This document shows positions 25,176 through 37,834 of a stretch of DNA of 64,000 bases, in pieces. How positions within the stretch are numbered: position 1 is the stretch's first letter; every line of letters begins with the position of its first letter. This DNA comes from Chrysomallon squamiferum. Taxonomy: Eukaryota > Mollusca > Gastropoda > Neomphalida > Peltospiridae. Below the pieces are notes generated by a model that was given only the letters and a program-made list of their open reading frames with translations, did no database searches and was not told the DNA's origin. The stretch spans positions 7,490,794 through 7,554,793 of the forward strand of contig CM022667.1 of the NCBI GenBank assembly GCA_012295275.1, written 5' to 3'. Both the position numbers and the translations under genes were made by a program.

Positions 25176-25345
25176 TATTATTAGTGCTATGTACATGTCT
25201 AGATAGCTTTGTTTCAGATACTTTTCAAGTCTGATTTGGAAAACGTAAAAATTTTAATTATTTATTATCATGGAAAACACTCTATATACATGACAGTTCA
25301 ACAAAAAAAAATGTAAAGAAAGAAAAGAAAATAAAAAAATAAAAA

Positions 25346-25346
<1 letters not shown>

Positions 25347-25393
<47 letters not shown>
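25347..25393. repeat. (CA)n microsatellite
   Basis: CA run of about 23 units with no interruption visible. Confidence 0.96.
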
Positions 25394-25395
<2 letters not shown>

Positions 25396-25882
25396 CAGTT
25401 GGCTTGGTATATTAAATTAAAAGTTGGTTTCTACATGACTCAGGCAATCACTGCACCTTTCAGATACTAGCTTTCTTCAAAGTGAAAACCAGAATGACAA
25501 ATGAAGGTCACAAAGACCAATTGTCTTTGCTTTGTTCAGCTCTTTATTGCAACATTAACAAACTAAGTACACAAAGATTTTTCACTTTAGCAGTATTCTC
25601 ACTTTCATCATGTCATCACTGTTTTATTGTTTTCAGTTTATTATCAGAAATAGTAGCAGCAGCAGTAGTAGTATTTACACAGATAGTAGTAGTAATATTG
25701 TTTTATAAAGAACCAAACAGAAATAACTCTTGACAGATTACTTATACAGACAGATTATCACCACTTTGAAATATTATTATTAAATCTTTATTTCTTCAGT
25801 GAAATAAAAATAATACTCTGTTCAAAAACCCCATAAAAATAGTTAGTTAAGACTTTAAAATAAAATTTAATACATAATAATA
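25394..25882. other. AT-rich unique sequence, no gene seen
   Basis: An 83-codon plus frame (25482-25733) ends in an AGTAGT/AGCAGC-type run (about 25650-25695) and has no family resemblance. Treated as chance. Confidence 0.5.
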
Positions 25883-25936
25883 GGAAGAAGAAGAAGAAGA
25901 AGAAGAAGAAGAAGAAGAAGAAGAAGAAGAAGAAGA
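25883..25936. repeat. (GAA)n microsatellite
   Basis: About 17 uninterrupted AAG/GAA triplets followed by CAACAACAA. GAA·TTC tracts of this length can form triplex DNA (established for such repeats). The poly-Phe minus frame is an artefact. Confidence 0.95.
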
Positions 25937-26520
25937 GCAACAACAACAATAAAAGAAAGTGAAGATTAACACATAAAAAATTAAGAAACAAAAAATGAGA
26001 GTGCACTGCCTGCAGAAATGAAAACCAGTACTAACAAGTGTGGATACGACAAAACAGGAAGATGATCAGACAGCAAGGAATATTTTGTTTTCATACAAAA
26101 AACATGAAGTTAATGAGAGAATACAAAGAGAATCAAGTAGATTTTCTTCCTGCATGAGAATCCTTGTTTGATTTCTCTCTACATTCACAGATTTCCACCA
26201 AAACCAAATAACTCAGATTTAATATTTATTTCAAATAAATGACTTTTGTTAAGTTCAAACAAAACACTCTGTAAAATAAACCTTTCACCCCCCCATACCT
26301 CTACCTCCTCATACAAAGTTTCTCTGAAGAGTGGTTGAAAAAACTTTATTTTCTTAATCAAATCATTTCAATTAATAAAACAACTTTATATTCTTGAGAA
26401 AATTATTTGAATTCTTTCTTCTTCATTTTAAAAACACACTGTTCAGCAAATGAGATTTTCAAGCAGACACTGATGTCATTCAGCTGTCAGTAAACCTGAT
26501 TGAACTCACGTGCAGACATA
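25937..26520. other. AT-rich unique sequence, no gene seen
   Basis: Ordinary sequence with a C-rich patch ('cacccccccatacctct') near 26286. 26450-26520 is somewhat more complex. No coding signal. Confidence 0.5.
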
Positions 26521-27993
26521 CAAAATCACACACACAGAGCATGTGAAGGTTACAAAAACACACAGAGCATGTGAAGGTTACAAAAACACAGAGACAGAGC
26601 ATGTGAAGGTTACAAAAACACCACACACAGAGCATGTGAAGGGTTACCTGTGAAGGTTAAAGGTTACAAAATCACACACAGAGCCTGTGAAGGTTACAAA
26701 ATCACACACACACAGCATGAAGGAGCCTGTGAAGGTTACAAAATCACACACACACAGAGCATGTGAAGGTTACAAAATCACACACACAGCATGTGAAGGT
26801 TACAAAATCACACACACAGAGCATGTGAAGGTTACAAAATCACACACACACAGCATGTGAAGGTTACAAAAACACACACACAGAGCATGTGAAGGTTACA
26901 AAATCACACACACAGAGCATGTGAAGGTTACAAAAACACACAGAGCATGTGAAGGTTACAAAAACACACACACAGAGCATGTGAAGGTTACAAAAACACA
27001 CACACAGAGCATGTGAAGGTTACAAAAACACACACACAGAGCATGTGAAGGTTACAAAATCACACACACAGCATGTGAAGGTTACAAAATCACACACACA
27101 GAGCCTGTGAAGGTTACAAAATCACACACACAGCATGTGAAGGTTACAAAACACACACAGAGCATGTGAAGGGTTACAAAAGGTTACAAAAACACACACA
27201 CAGAGCATGTGAAGGTTACAAAATCACACACACACACACACAGAGCATGTGAAGGTTACAAAAAAACAGAGCATGTGAGGTTACAAAACACACACAGCAT
27301 GTGAAGGTTACAAAATCACACACACACAGAGCATGTGAAGGTTGAAGGTTACAGAGCATGTGAAGGTTACAAAAACACACACAGAGCATGTGAAGGTTAC
27401 AAAACACACACACAGAGCATGTGAAGGTTACAAAATCACACACACACAGAGCATGTGAAGGTTACAAAATCACACACACAGAGCATGTGAAGGTTACAAA
27501 AACACACACAGAGCATGTGAAGGTTACAAAAACACACAGACAGAGCATGTGAAGGTTACAAAACACACACAGAGCATGTGAAGGTTACAAAATGTGAAGG
27601 TTAGGTTACAAAAAAACAGCAGGTTACAAAACACACAGCATGTGAAGGTTACAAAAAAACACACACACAGAAGTTTACAAAACAGCACACACACAGAGCA
27701 TGTGAAGGTTACAAAACACACAAAACACACACACAGAGCATGTGAAGGTTACAAAAAACACACACACAGAGCATGTGAAGGAGCATGTGAAGGTTACAAA
27801 ACACACACACACACAGAGCATGTGAAGGTGAAGGTTAAAAAACACACACACACAGACAGGTTACAAAAACACACACACAGAGCCTGTGAAGGTTACAAAA
27901 ACACACACATAGAGCATGTGAAGGTTACAAAATCACACACAGAGCATGTGAAGGTTACAAAATCACACACACAGAGCCTGTGAAGGTTACAAA
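26521..27993. repeat. About 30-bp minisatellite containing an internal (CA)n
   Basis: The largest array here: about 49 copies of 'gagcatgtgaaggttacaaa' followed by A/T and a CA run of two to eight units. The array therefore varies at two levels, by unit number and by the nested microsatellite. Irregular zones with partial units lie at about 26630-26730, 27165-27200, 27260-27360 and 27590-27660. A minority GAGCCTGTG variant is scattered among GAGCATGTG. Cys/Phe/Val or Lys/His/Thr frames (up to 129 codons) are repeat translations. Confidence 0.96.
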
Positions 27994-28519
27994 ATACAGT
28001 ATTAACAACTGTCTAAACCAACGACTAAGAGGAAGCTGGATGCTTTCAAAAATTATTTTATCAAACATCAGCATGGAATCGTTTACAGGGCATTACACAC
28101 CATAACCTTTTATAAAACTCTTCACACATAATTCCTGTCATACAAAAAAATACTGGTTGAAGTGAGAAAAAGAAACACAAAATGAGTATTTCAAATAAAA
28201 ACAATTATCTAAGTAACAATAAAAAATAAAACAACAACATTTTTGTTCCTTAAATTAAAATTAACATTAAAAAATAAAATAAAGATAAAAAAAATGACAA
28301 GCTATTAAAACTATTGAAATTCCCTGCTGAAAAACACAAAAAAATGACAAGCAAATCTAATGTGTTAGATTAAATGACAGCAAAATTTGATTGTGACAGT
28401 CAGTAAATTAATTTAATTTGGTCTAAAAAGTCAGATGTGGGTGTCAGCACAACAATAAACCACATAAAATATTTTATTTAGTGTCAGAAACTTAGCAACA
28501 GCCAATGAAAACTCAGTTT
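27994..28519. other. AT-rich unique sequence, no gene seen
   Basis: A-rich, with a local direct repeat of 'aaaaatgacaagc' (about 28291 and 28342). No feature was recognised. Confidence 0.5.
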
Positions 28520-29430
28520 GTTCACTACTACTACCAGCATTCCTACTACTATTTCGACTATTAACACCATTACTACTACTTCTATTACCAACATTAGTAC
28601 TGCTACTATTATCGGCATTACAACTACTTCTACTATAACGTTACTACTACTACTTGTATTACCAACAATACTACTGGTATTATCAGTAGTACTTTAACTA
28701 TTACCAAAATTACTACTACAACATTTTTGTTCTACTATTACCAACATAAAAGATAAAGTACTGCTAAAACTATTATCGGCAAAAAATTACAAGCAAACTA
28801 CTTCTACTATAACTAACATTACTAATTTAACTAAAACTTCAGATGTATTGTCACCAACAATAAACTACTACTTTTATTTACATCAGAATTACCACCAATA
28901 CTACTGGTTTGTTATTATCAGTATTACTTCAACTATTACCAAAATTACTACTACTGCTACTACTATTACCATTACTACTGCTGCAATTATTACCACCATT
29001 ACTACTACTGCTACTACTGTTACCAACATTACAACTACTATTACCAATAATACTACTGCTGCTACTATTACCACCATTATTACCACTACTGTTATTATCA
29101 ACATTACTACTACTATTACTGTCAACATTACTACTACTGCAGCTATTATGAATATTACTATTACTGTTACCAACATTACTACTGCTACTATTATTGCCTT
29201 GCTACTGCTATTACCACCATTACAACCACTACTGTTATTATCAACATTACTACTACTATTACCAACATTACTACTACTGCATGACTATTACTATTACTGT
29301 TACCAACATTACTACTGCTACTATTATTGCCATTGCTACTACTACTGCTATTACTACCAATATTACTACTACTAATGTTGCTATTACACACATTACTACT
29401 ACTACTGTTGCTACTATGATGAGTGTTAGT
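28520..29430. repeat. Large degenerate trinucleotide cluster (ACT/ATT/ACC)
   Basis: About 900 bp composed almost wholly of ACT, ATT, ACC, GCT and ACA triplets, with recurrent phrases such as 'attaccaacattactacta'. It is interrupted at about 28685-28900 by more ordinary sequence. Thr/Ile-, Leu- and Val-rich frames of 60-175 codons on both strands are artefacts of the composition. It lacks one fixed period but resembles a decayed (ACT)n array with local re-duplications. Confidence 0.88.
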
Positions 29431-30314
29431 GCAAAAACTATTACCACTGAAAAACAAATATCTGACAATAGCCAATGATTGAAAATTAATTAATGTTTCA
29501 ATGAGGAAAACGTTTTTACTTTTACAAAATAAATCTGTTTGGTTTGGAATCTGACTTCTGTGTAAATATAATTATTAGTAAAAAGCTTTTTCTAGTTTCT
29601 TTCTCCTTTTTTTTCCCTTTAATTTTATTTTAAATCAGTATGTTTTGTTTATGTTTTAACTAAAAGAAACAAAAGGAGAAATCTGTTAAAAAATTTTATA
29701 AAGAAAGAAGCAAGAATAAAACAGAAAGTGTAGAGGAATGAAAATAAATAAAGTAATTGATCAGTTCTGTCGTGTTTCTATCAAGAAAAGAAATAACTAC
29801 TTTCTTTAATGACAAAAACTTCTTTACTGAGCACATACAATATATAGTTTTTCAATAACTGTATAAAACTCGTGATATTGGCAAGTGTGGAGTGAGACCA
29901 GAAGTGCTGAAATATGTGATCGACACAAAACATTTCTCATCTGTATGAGCAATCTTGTTTCTCATTCAGTGCATAAAAATCATTTCTCTGTGTGTCTCTC
30001 AGCACGCTGCATTTAGTTAATACAAGATTTTGTCAAATGTTAAATGTGGAAACTCTAAACAGTATTTCCTTTAAGCTCTTAAAAAGATAAATTCTCTCAG
30101 ACAGCTTCTTCTGTAAACATTAAAACAAAAATAATAATCTTCAACTGTTACCATTGTTAGTCTGTTACTGATAGTTTTAGTTACAATAAAAACATGATTC
30201 TGTTTTAAAACAATCTTCCAAATGTAAACTTTAAAGTTAAGAACTTCAGAATCAGTTCAGTGGTCAAACATTTATAAGTTGTAAACAGAACTTACACCAA
30301 AACCTAAACTTGTC

Positions 30315-30316
<2 letters not shown>
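29431..30316. other. AT-rich unique sequence, no gene seen
   Basis: No repeat or coding frame was recognised. Confidence 0.55.

Positions 30317-30349
<33 letters not shown>
30317..30349. repeat. (TG)n microsatellite
   Basis: TG run of about 16 units. Confidence 0.95.
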
Positions 30350-30351
<2 letters not shown>

Positions 30352-30580
30352 ATTTACGTCTGTGAGCATGTGAGAAAAATAATCAGATGTTAACATGGTA
30401 ACAAATAAATAAATAAAATATTGATATTTAACAACAAAAAACAACAAGAATAAGAAAAAAAAAATAAAACTGAAAAAACTATAAACACAGATAGACATAT
30501 AGATAGACATAAGGATATCTAGACAAACTGAGAAATAATGATGTTTTTTTTTTTTACACATCAGACATTTACTGATTATA

Positions 30581-31984
30581 TCTATCAATGAGATGTGTGA
30601 GACTGTGTATTTCAGTCTACACTCACAATTTGATGTCTGTGAGTGGTTTCTATCAATGAGATGTGTGAGACTGTGTGTATTTCAGTCTACACTCACAATT
30701 TGATGTCTGTGAGTGGTTTCTATCAGTGAGATGTGTGAGACTGTGTGTATTTCAGTCTACACTCACAATTTGATGTCTGTGAGTGGTTTCTATCAGTGGT
30801 ATTTTCTACACTCAATGAGATGTGTGAGACTGTTTGATTTCAGTCTACACTGTGTCTGTGAGTGGTTTCTATCAGTGAGATGTGTGAGACTGTGTGTATT
30901 TCAGTCTACACTCACAATTTGATGTCTGTGAGTGGTTTCTATCAATGAGATGTGTGAGACTGTGTGTATTTCAGTCTACACTCACAATTTGATGTCTGTG
31001 AGTGGTTTCTATCAGTGAGATGTGTGAGACTGTGTGTATTTCAATCTACACTCACTATTTGATGTCTGTGAGTGGTTTCTATCAATGAGATGTGTGAGAC
31101 TGTGTGTATTTCAATCTACACTCACTATTTGATGTCTGTGAGTGGTTTCTATGAGATGTGATGTGTGTATTTCAGAGACTGTGTGGTTTCTATTGCAGAC
31201 AGTCTACACTAACAATTTGATGTCTGTGAGTGGTTTCTATCAGTGAGATGTGTGAGACTGTGTGTTATTTCAGTCTGTGAGTGGTTTCTATCATTGAGAT
31301 GTGTGAGTGTGTGTGACTGTGTGTATTTCACTCACTATTTGATGTCTGTGAGTGGTTTCTATCAATGAGATGTGTGTGAGACTGTGTATTTCAGTCTACA
31401 CTCACTATTTGATGTCTGTGAGTGGTTTCTATCAATGAGATGTGTGACTGTGTATTTCAGTCTACACTCACTATTTGATGTCTGTGAGTGGTTTCTATCA
31501 TTGAGATGTGTGACTGTGTATTTCAGTCTACACTCACAATTTGATGTCTGTGAGTGGTTTCTATCATTTGATGTGTGTGAGAGTGTGTGTGTGAGACTGT
31601 ATTTTTCAGTCTAGTGGTTTCTATCATTGAGATGTGTGAGGTGTGTGAGACTGTGTATTTCAGTCTACTCTCACAATTTGATGTCTGTGAGTGGTTTCTA
31701 TCAATAAGATGTGAGACTGTGTATTTCAGTCTACACTCACAATTTGATGTCTGTGAGTGGTTTCTATCAGTGAGATGTGTGAGACTGTGTGTATTTCAGT
31801 CTACACTCACAATTTGATGTCTGTGAGTGGTTTCTATTATTGAGATGTGTGAGGTGTGTGAGACTGTGTATTTCAGTCTACACTCACTATTTGATGTCTG
31901 TGAGTGGTTTCTATCATTGAGATGTGTGAGACTGTGTGTATTTCAGTGTACACTCACTATTTGATGTCTGTGAGTGGATTCTAT
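30581..31984. repeat. 70-bp minisatellite
   Basis: About 20 copies of a 70-bp unit: ATCARTGAGATGTGTGAGAC, TGTGTGTATTTCAGTCTACA, CTCACAATTTGATGTCTGTG, AGTGGTTTCT. Variants include CTCACTATTTG, ACTGTGTATTT (short) and GAGGTGTGTGAG (insert). The units between about 30795-30860 and 31150-31330 are scrambled, with deletions and re-joined fragments, while outer units are regular. G/T-rich on the plus strand, opposite in sense to the A/C-rich arrays at 2.4, 17.4 and 26.5 kb. Short Met-Cys-Glu-Thr frames are artefacts. Confidence 0.97.
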
Positions 31985-32705
31985 AGGTGTAATCTTTGGT
32001 TTGACAAACTAATCTAGTTAATTTTCCATTCCAGAAGAAAAAATAGAAAAAAGATAAAAAGAAAGGAAGGAAAAGAAAACAGAAAAGAAAGGAAAGAAGA
32101 AAGACTAAACCAATGTTTTAAAGCTGTATGACTTAGGACAAAGAGAAAGTCAAGTCAGGAAACATTCAACAGTTTGTGTCAAAGAAAGCAAAATAAAAAA
32201 AAAATAAAAATAAATAAATAAAATAAAATAAAATAACAAATAACAATGATAACAACAACAATAAATAAGAACATTTTTAAATAAATCTTTTATGGTAAAA
32301 AAACATCCACTAATTTTGATGGAATCTTGTGGCTCATTAGCTAGAATGGGAAATAATAATAACCTACAGTGGAGCTGATCCTGAGACTGATAACTGTCCT
32401 TGAAATGCTAAAATATTTCTTTTGTCACCCACTCAGACATTTTCAGAACTTAATGAACAACCACTGCTCCCACATACATCAAAGTATCAGAAAAAAACAT
32501 GAAAAATAAAACATATCATTTGCTAACACACAGTAACTGTCCTTGACCTTACCAGACATAATGAAATGTCATCTTCAAAGAGTAGTTGGTTTGTTTTGTA
32601 CAGAACAACAACTCTAAATTACATTACTAATTAATTATCTGTCAGTTTTATCAAACATTTCATAAATCTCAAAGCAATTCATTTTTTAAAATTGTTTTTG
32701 TAACA
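31985..32705. other. AT-rich unique sequence; A-rich tract and possible SINE relic
   Basis: Contains GGAAA/AAAG-rich sequence at 32035-32105 and an AAAT-rich tract at about 32185-32275. 'ttgtggctcattagctagaa' (32326-32345), followed by GGGAAATAA and 'gtggagctgatcctgagac', resembles a tRNA-type SINE with A- and B-box-like parts. Confidence 0.45.
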
Positions 32706-32826
32706 GCAAATTCTTTTATAAAAAATAGTAAATTCTGTTTTATAAAAACAAGAAATTATATTTTATAAAAATAGTAAATTATGTTTTATAAAAATAGTAA
32801 ATTATGTTTTATAAAAATGATAATTA
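32706..32826. repeat. 23-bp AT-rich tandem repeat, about 5 copies
   Basis: Unit core 'ttttataaaaatagtaaatt' plus ATG or CTG. The middle copies are identical and the edges are diverged. Decayed related sequence extends to about 32890. Confidence 0.92.
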
Positions 32827-35317
32827 GTTTTAAAATGTTTTCATAAGAACATAAACTATCTTTTATGATAAGAGTAAATTATATTTTATAACTGTGAAAT
32901 GTTTTTCTGAGGACAGCAGGGATGGATGTAATGGGGGTGGATGTGTTCCCCTGCTTTTTTGGTTTCCAGTTTCTGTCAGTTATGTGTACTAATGTAAAGT
33001 CAGATATATTTATTTTTATAAATTTCTAGCAATTAGAACTAACTTGTTTATGTTTTTATAATCGTACTTCCCTCACTGGCACATGTATTAAGTTGTAAGA
33101 ACCTGACAGAAAACCCAGCACACAGTTTTTTTTAAACTGAGTTAGCAGTTGTACACGGAGATGTGCACAGTTCATACAGCAGCAGCCCAGTTTTGTGAGT
33201 GATGTATTTAACCACTGTAAATTCCACTAAATGTAGCTGCATTTAGACACATTTTTACACTATCTTACAAAAATCTGGCTATGACAGGACTGAATTAAGT
33301 TAGGTAAGAGATAATTGAATATTTTTTCTATTACCTGCCCCCAGTAACAAACTGCACTTTCACATCACTCATTTTTCACATTTAGCATCTAAATCCCAGC
33401 CTCACAGATATTAATGAACCCCAAGTTCATAAAAAGACATTTCCATGTCTGTAGAATGGTAAATGATCTTTCACAGAAAATGATGTTTTATATTTATGCA
33501 TTTCCTTACTGCTATAAAGAGTTAAAAATGTAGAGAGATCAGGCAAAGACTGAACACTTCGTTATTAGATTAAATACATGAAAACTGACGTCTGCTTGAA
33601 ATAATTTGTATCACTTCTAACACAGTGCACAGTAGCTGTGTCTGTGTTTGTGTATATCACTATACATTCAACTATTTGTATATATATATATATATGTAAG
33701 TACACACACACTTACTATTTCTGTAATTGTTGCCTATTTTTGAACTTTTTTCTTTCTTTCTTGTTTTTATCAAATTATCCTCTACTGCAGTTTTCTATTT
33801 TTTTTGCTTTGCATGTCAGATTTTCTCACATTTTTTTGACCTGTGGTTTTTGTTAATCTTCATTTTTTTATTGCCTTTCTTTCTTTCAGTTCAAATACAG
33901 AAAGTTCAGTTTGCTTGCATGTTGCTGACAAATGAAGAAAGTAGTTAACACCCAGTTAAAGTCTGTCACATATAGAACCCAGTCTGTACAGAACATTTGC
34001 TCACCAAGACGTCATTAATCAGTTCAAATACCTATTTAGAATTGGCAGAAAACAAATTTGACATCACTTATTTTGTTTTCACTGAAACACGAGATGTGTT
34101 TAGAATTGGATTAAGTAGATCACATATTCAGTAGTTGTGGGTTATTGGATTAGATGGATTAATGCTACACTGATCATTCCGGATTATATTTACAGGCTTA
34201 GAAATATATCTTGGCATTCATGGCAAATGGTTGCCTTCTGTGTATGCCTTTGTGCTGAAAAATTTGGATGATCTTCACTGCAATAAAACTTGTCACTACT
34301 CTTCATAATTTACATCCCATAAACCCCATTGATTCACTGACCAGGTTGAATAAAGAATATAAATTATTTCTTAGAATTTTTAAAATGTTTACAACATCAT
34401 CAACAGAACAGTGTGTATGTTACTTAAAAGGACTCAAGTATTTGAGCTTTAACCATCATATTTTGCAATACACAAACTTGGCTAAAGCTCAGTTCACTCC
34501 AGAAAACAAACGTTACCTACAATCTGACCACTGATGATATTTTCTCTGGTGAGCTAATCAACACTTCAAGCAAAAATAAACCAAGTTTGAAAAATCAATT
34601 ATTGATATTAAAAAAATTGTTATTAGCTTGAGCAAAATATCTTGGATTCATTGACTTTAATTTGCTGTTTATTGCCAGAATTTTGCAAACAAAATAATTG
34701 TCTGTGTATTTTTAGTAAGTTTAACAAACACAAATGTTAAACTGGCAGCCATGTTTCACAGCCGAGTTATTTGTCTGAAAATTGACCATGTAATAGCTTG
34801 TTACTAAATTTAGCAATGAAGTGTGATGTAGGTGCACTTGCAATGTCTACAAGAGCTGTTGACTTTAATTTTAATGCAGTGTCAAGACAGAATTAAAACA
34901 TGCAAAGAGCAGAAGCTTAGATCTGCAGTGCTAACTACGCACACAGGTTGATTCGGTTTTTTCCAGGCTCGAGTGATTCAAATAAAAATACTTTTTAGTT
35001 ATCGCTCATAATACAGCACCGAAATGCAGCATCCTAAATGACTTCTGAGAAAAGTTTAAAAAAAAAAAAAAAATGTTCTTCATGTGTTAACATTTCTGAT
35101 TAAACTAAAACAAAAATTAAAATCTGAATGTAACAGGTGAACTGTGATGAGTCAAATTATTTATTTTTGTGTGTGTAAAAATCCATTTGTCACTGCACTT
35201 ATCAACTGACTGCTTGCTGAAAATACTACATCACCACACCACAGAGTGATGTTCGTTACAGCAGCCTTCAATCTTTTTAAAATAAATCAAATTATATGGT
35301 GAAATGTTAACATATTG

Positions 35318-35323
<6 letters not shown>
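32827..35323. other. Longest repeat-poor stretch; no gene recognised
   Basis: Contains a short (TA)n at 33679-33696. An 88-codon plus frame (34268-34534), starting MIFTAIKLVTTLHNL, has normal-looking composition but no recognisable motif and no flanking splice logic I can defend. 34630-35050 is complex and carries several AT-core motifs ('ttgactttaatttgctgttt', 'agttatcgctcataa'). A candidate conserved region, function unknown. Confidence 0.4.

Positions 35324-35386
<63 letters not shown>
35324..35386. repeat. (GA)n microsatellite
   Basis: Uninterrupted GA run of about 31 units. Confidence 0.96.
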
Positions 35387-35389
<3 letters not shown>

Positions 35390-36224
35390 GGAAATGAAAC
35401 ATTGTGTGCGAGTTGTACAAAATAAAAAAATAAAATAAATATAAAATGTAAAAAATATTTTACTGTAAAAATGTTTCTAGATGAATTTCATCTTGTAAGA
35501 CAGTAGTGTCACATCTCTCAGTGGAATAATTTTTAAACCAACACAAATTATTAAATGTGGACTGGGGAAAATTATTCACAAGTTGCTCTGGGATAATTAA
35601 TTTGAGAAATACTTTCTGTGTCTCTCACTGCACAGTCCTACTGTGACAGTTTCAGGAAATTCGCCATGATGAAATTAGAGAAATGTATAAATAATGGTAA
35701 CTGAGTTGAGATGGAAGTGTGGTGTGTCACAAACACTCCGACTGGTGTCTTGATTCAACAGCTGACAAGTGTTGCATTGATACTCTGTAGATTACCCAAA
35801 GTAGAATGATGTATGGCAGGGAGGTGTAAAATACTGAATACACACTGTTATAATAAATGTCCGTTTACACTTTATTTGAAATATTTCATTTTATATGTTT
35901 GGTTCCTTTTGCACAACTTTGATTAAAACATTTTTTTTCTTTAAAATGAATGACTGCTTACATTCAGTAAATGGGTTAGCCACATGAAATTTAATCACAA
36001 AATATTTTTAAATTTAGCAACTCTTTTATGAGTGTAAGGAAAGTATCTGAGCCATGTAAAAACTAGTATTATCTTTTAAAAATAATTAAAAAATTAAAAG
36101 TAAAAGGAAATAAAAATGAATCCAAATTGCTGACTATAAAGATAACAGCGACTGGCAGAGATCAAGGAATAAAAATTTGTGATCTGTTAACTGATTTTCT
36201 CTCACTGCACAATAAACACGAATA
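35387..36224. other. Unique sequence, no gene seen
   Basis: AT-rich, with a more complex patch at 35630-35810 ('gacagtttcaggaaattcgc'). No coding frame of interest. Confidence 0.5.
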
Positions 36225-37205
36225 AGTAAAGCAGACTGTAAAAGTGTGTAAACAGTTTGTAAACAACTGTGTGTAAACAACATCAATTGTAAAAAGGTCT
36301 GAATACAACAGGAGAGTAAACAGTTTCTACATAACATGAAATTGTAAGTTTGTAAACAACATCAAAGTGTAAACAGTTTCTACATAACATGAAATTGTAA
36401 GTTTGTAAACAACATCAAAGTGTAAACCTTTTGCAAACAACATCAAACTGTGAACAGTTTGAATAAAATAGCAGTTTGTAAATTATCTTCACAGAACAGT
36501 AGACTATAAACTGGTTTGTAAACAGCTGATTGTAAATGTAAATGATCTGAATTAAACAAAATACTGTAAACATATCTGTAAGCAATAGCAAATTGTGAAT
36601 TTTGTAAACAGTTTGTAAGCAACAGCAAATCATGAATTTTGTAAACAGTTTGTAAGCAACAGCAAGTTGTGTGTTTTGTAAAGTTTGTAAGCAACAACAA
36701 GTCATGTGTTTTGTAAAGTTTGTAAGCAACAACAAGTCATGTGTTTTGTAAAGTTTGTAAGCAACAACAAGTCATGTGTTTTGTAAAGTTTGTAAGCAAC
36801 AACAAGTCATGTGTTTTGTAAAGTTTGTAAGCAACAACAAGTCATGTGTTTTGTAAAGTTTGTAAGCAACAACAAGTTGTGTGTTTTGTAAAGTTTGTAA
36901 GCAACAGCAAGTCATGTGTTTTGTAAAGTTTGTAAGCAACAGCAAGTCATGTGTTTTGTAAAGTTTGTAAGCAACAGCAAGTTGTGTGTTTTGTAAAGTT
37001 TGTAAGCAACAGCAAGTTGTGTGTTTTGTAGCAGACTAATAAAACACAAAGCAACAGCAAGTCATGTGTTTTGTAAAGTTTGTAAGCAACAGCAAGTCAG
37101 TTTTGTAAATTTTGTAAGCAAAGCAAGTTGTGTGTTTTGTAAAGTTTGTAAGCAACAGCAAGTTGTGTGTTTTGTAGCAGACTAATAAGACACAAAGTAA
37201 ACAGT
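36225..37205. repeat. 35-bp minisatellite with decayed left edge
   Basis: The core (about 36590-37200) is about 17 copies of a 35-bp unit 'aagtttgtaagcaacaacaa' plus GTCATGTGTTTTGTA. The left part (36225-36590) holds more diverged TTTGTAAACAACATCAA and 'gtaaacagtttctacataac' units of other lengths, so the array appears older on the left. Two copies of 'gcagactaataa' (37031 and 37177, 146 bp apart) show that right-flank sequence was captured into the array. Minus-strand frames rich in LLLTNFTKH-type repeats are artefacts. Confidence 0.95.
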
Positions 37206-37399
37206 GTGCAGCTAATTGAGTCAGACCTGGGAGACTAATGATTTATGAGCAATGAAAAGCTGACACTACTACAGCAGTCACGCAGACAGGATTCCTACAT
37301 ACAAACATCTTCTTTCAGTGTTCACAGAACAGGAGATAGAGAAGGATTGAAATATTCAAACAGACTGACAAATGAGAGCACAAAAAATATACCAAACAG
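37206..37399. other. Unique sequence, no gene seen
   Basis: Short non-repetitive interval. An 87-codon frame (37245-37508) runs from here into the GA tract as Arg-Glu repeats and is not credible. Confidence 0.5.
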
Positions 37400-37413
37400 G
37401 AGGGAGGGAGAGA

Positions 37414-37471
<58 letters not shown>
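37400..37471. repeat. (GA)n microsatellite with GGGA start
   Basis: Begins AGGGAGGGAGAGAGAGGG and continues as a pure GA run to 37471. Gives an Arg-Glu polypeptide frame that is an artefact. Confidence 0.95.
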
Positions 37472-37474
<3 letters not shown>

Positions 37475-37530
37475 CGTGTTTTATCTCTTATTATCTGATA
37501 TGTTATAATTTTTGTTGTTACCTACTTGAT

Positions 37531-37834
37531 CTGTTATTACTGGTAGTCTCAGTTAACTGATTAATGTGAGTGTATTTTCTGTTTCTCAAGGTGTTTAGGT
37601 TTCTTGCAGTAAATTGCAGTTCTGAATTAATTTTCATCCTTCTCAGAATGGAAGGCACAGAAATATCAGTGAGTTATAAATGAAACAAGTGAATTAAAAA
37701 TTGCCAGATTTTATATGAACATCTCATGCATAGAAAGCAGAATGAGTTGCACAGTTTGCTAACCCAGTACAGTGTCTGATCATCTGTGTGTTTATCTGTG
37801 ATTCACAGATCATGACAATAAAAATCAGAGGAGA
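37531..37834 (+). repeat. Dispersed duplication, copy A
   Basis: Nearly identical to 38815-39133. Shared landmarks include 'actggtagtctcagttaact', 'cagtaaattgcagttctgaa', 'aatggaaggcacagaaatat' and 'gtgattcacagatcat'. Copy A lacks about 24 bp present in copy B after GCAGAATGAG. It is followed by purine-rich sequence (37829-37905) that looks like a decayed GA tract. Whether it is a transposon family or a local segmental duplication cannot be told from two copies; no terminal inverted repeats or target duplication were found. Confidence 0.92.

Noticed and set aside
26521-27993. Resemblance of regularly spaced repeats to a CRISPR array
   Set aside because: Units are directly contiguous with no unique spacers, and the context is eukaryotic.
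28848-29478. Thr/Ile-, Leu- and Val-rich frames of 60-175 codons on both strands
   Set aside because: They arise from the ACT/ATT/ACC triplet composition and occur simultaneously in multiple frames.
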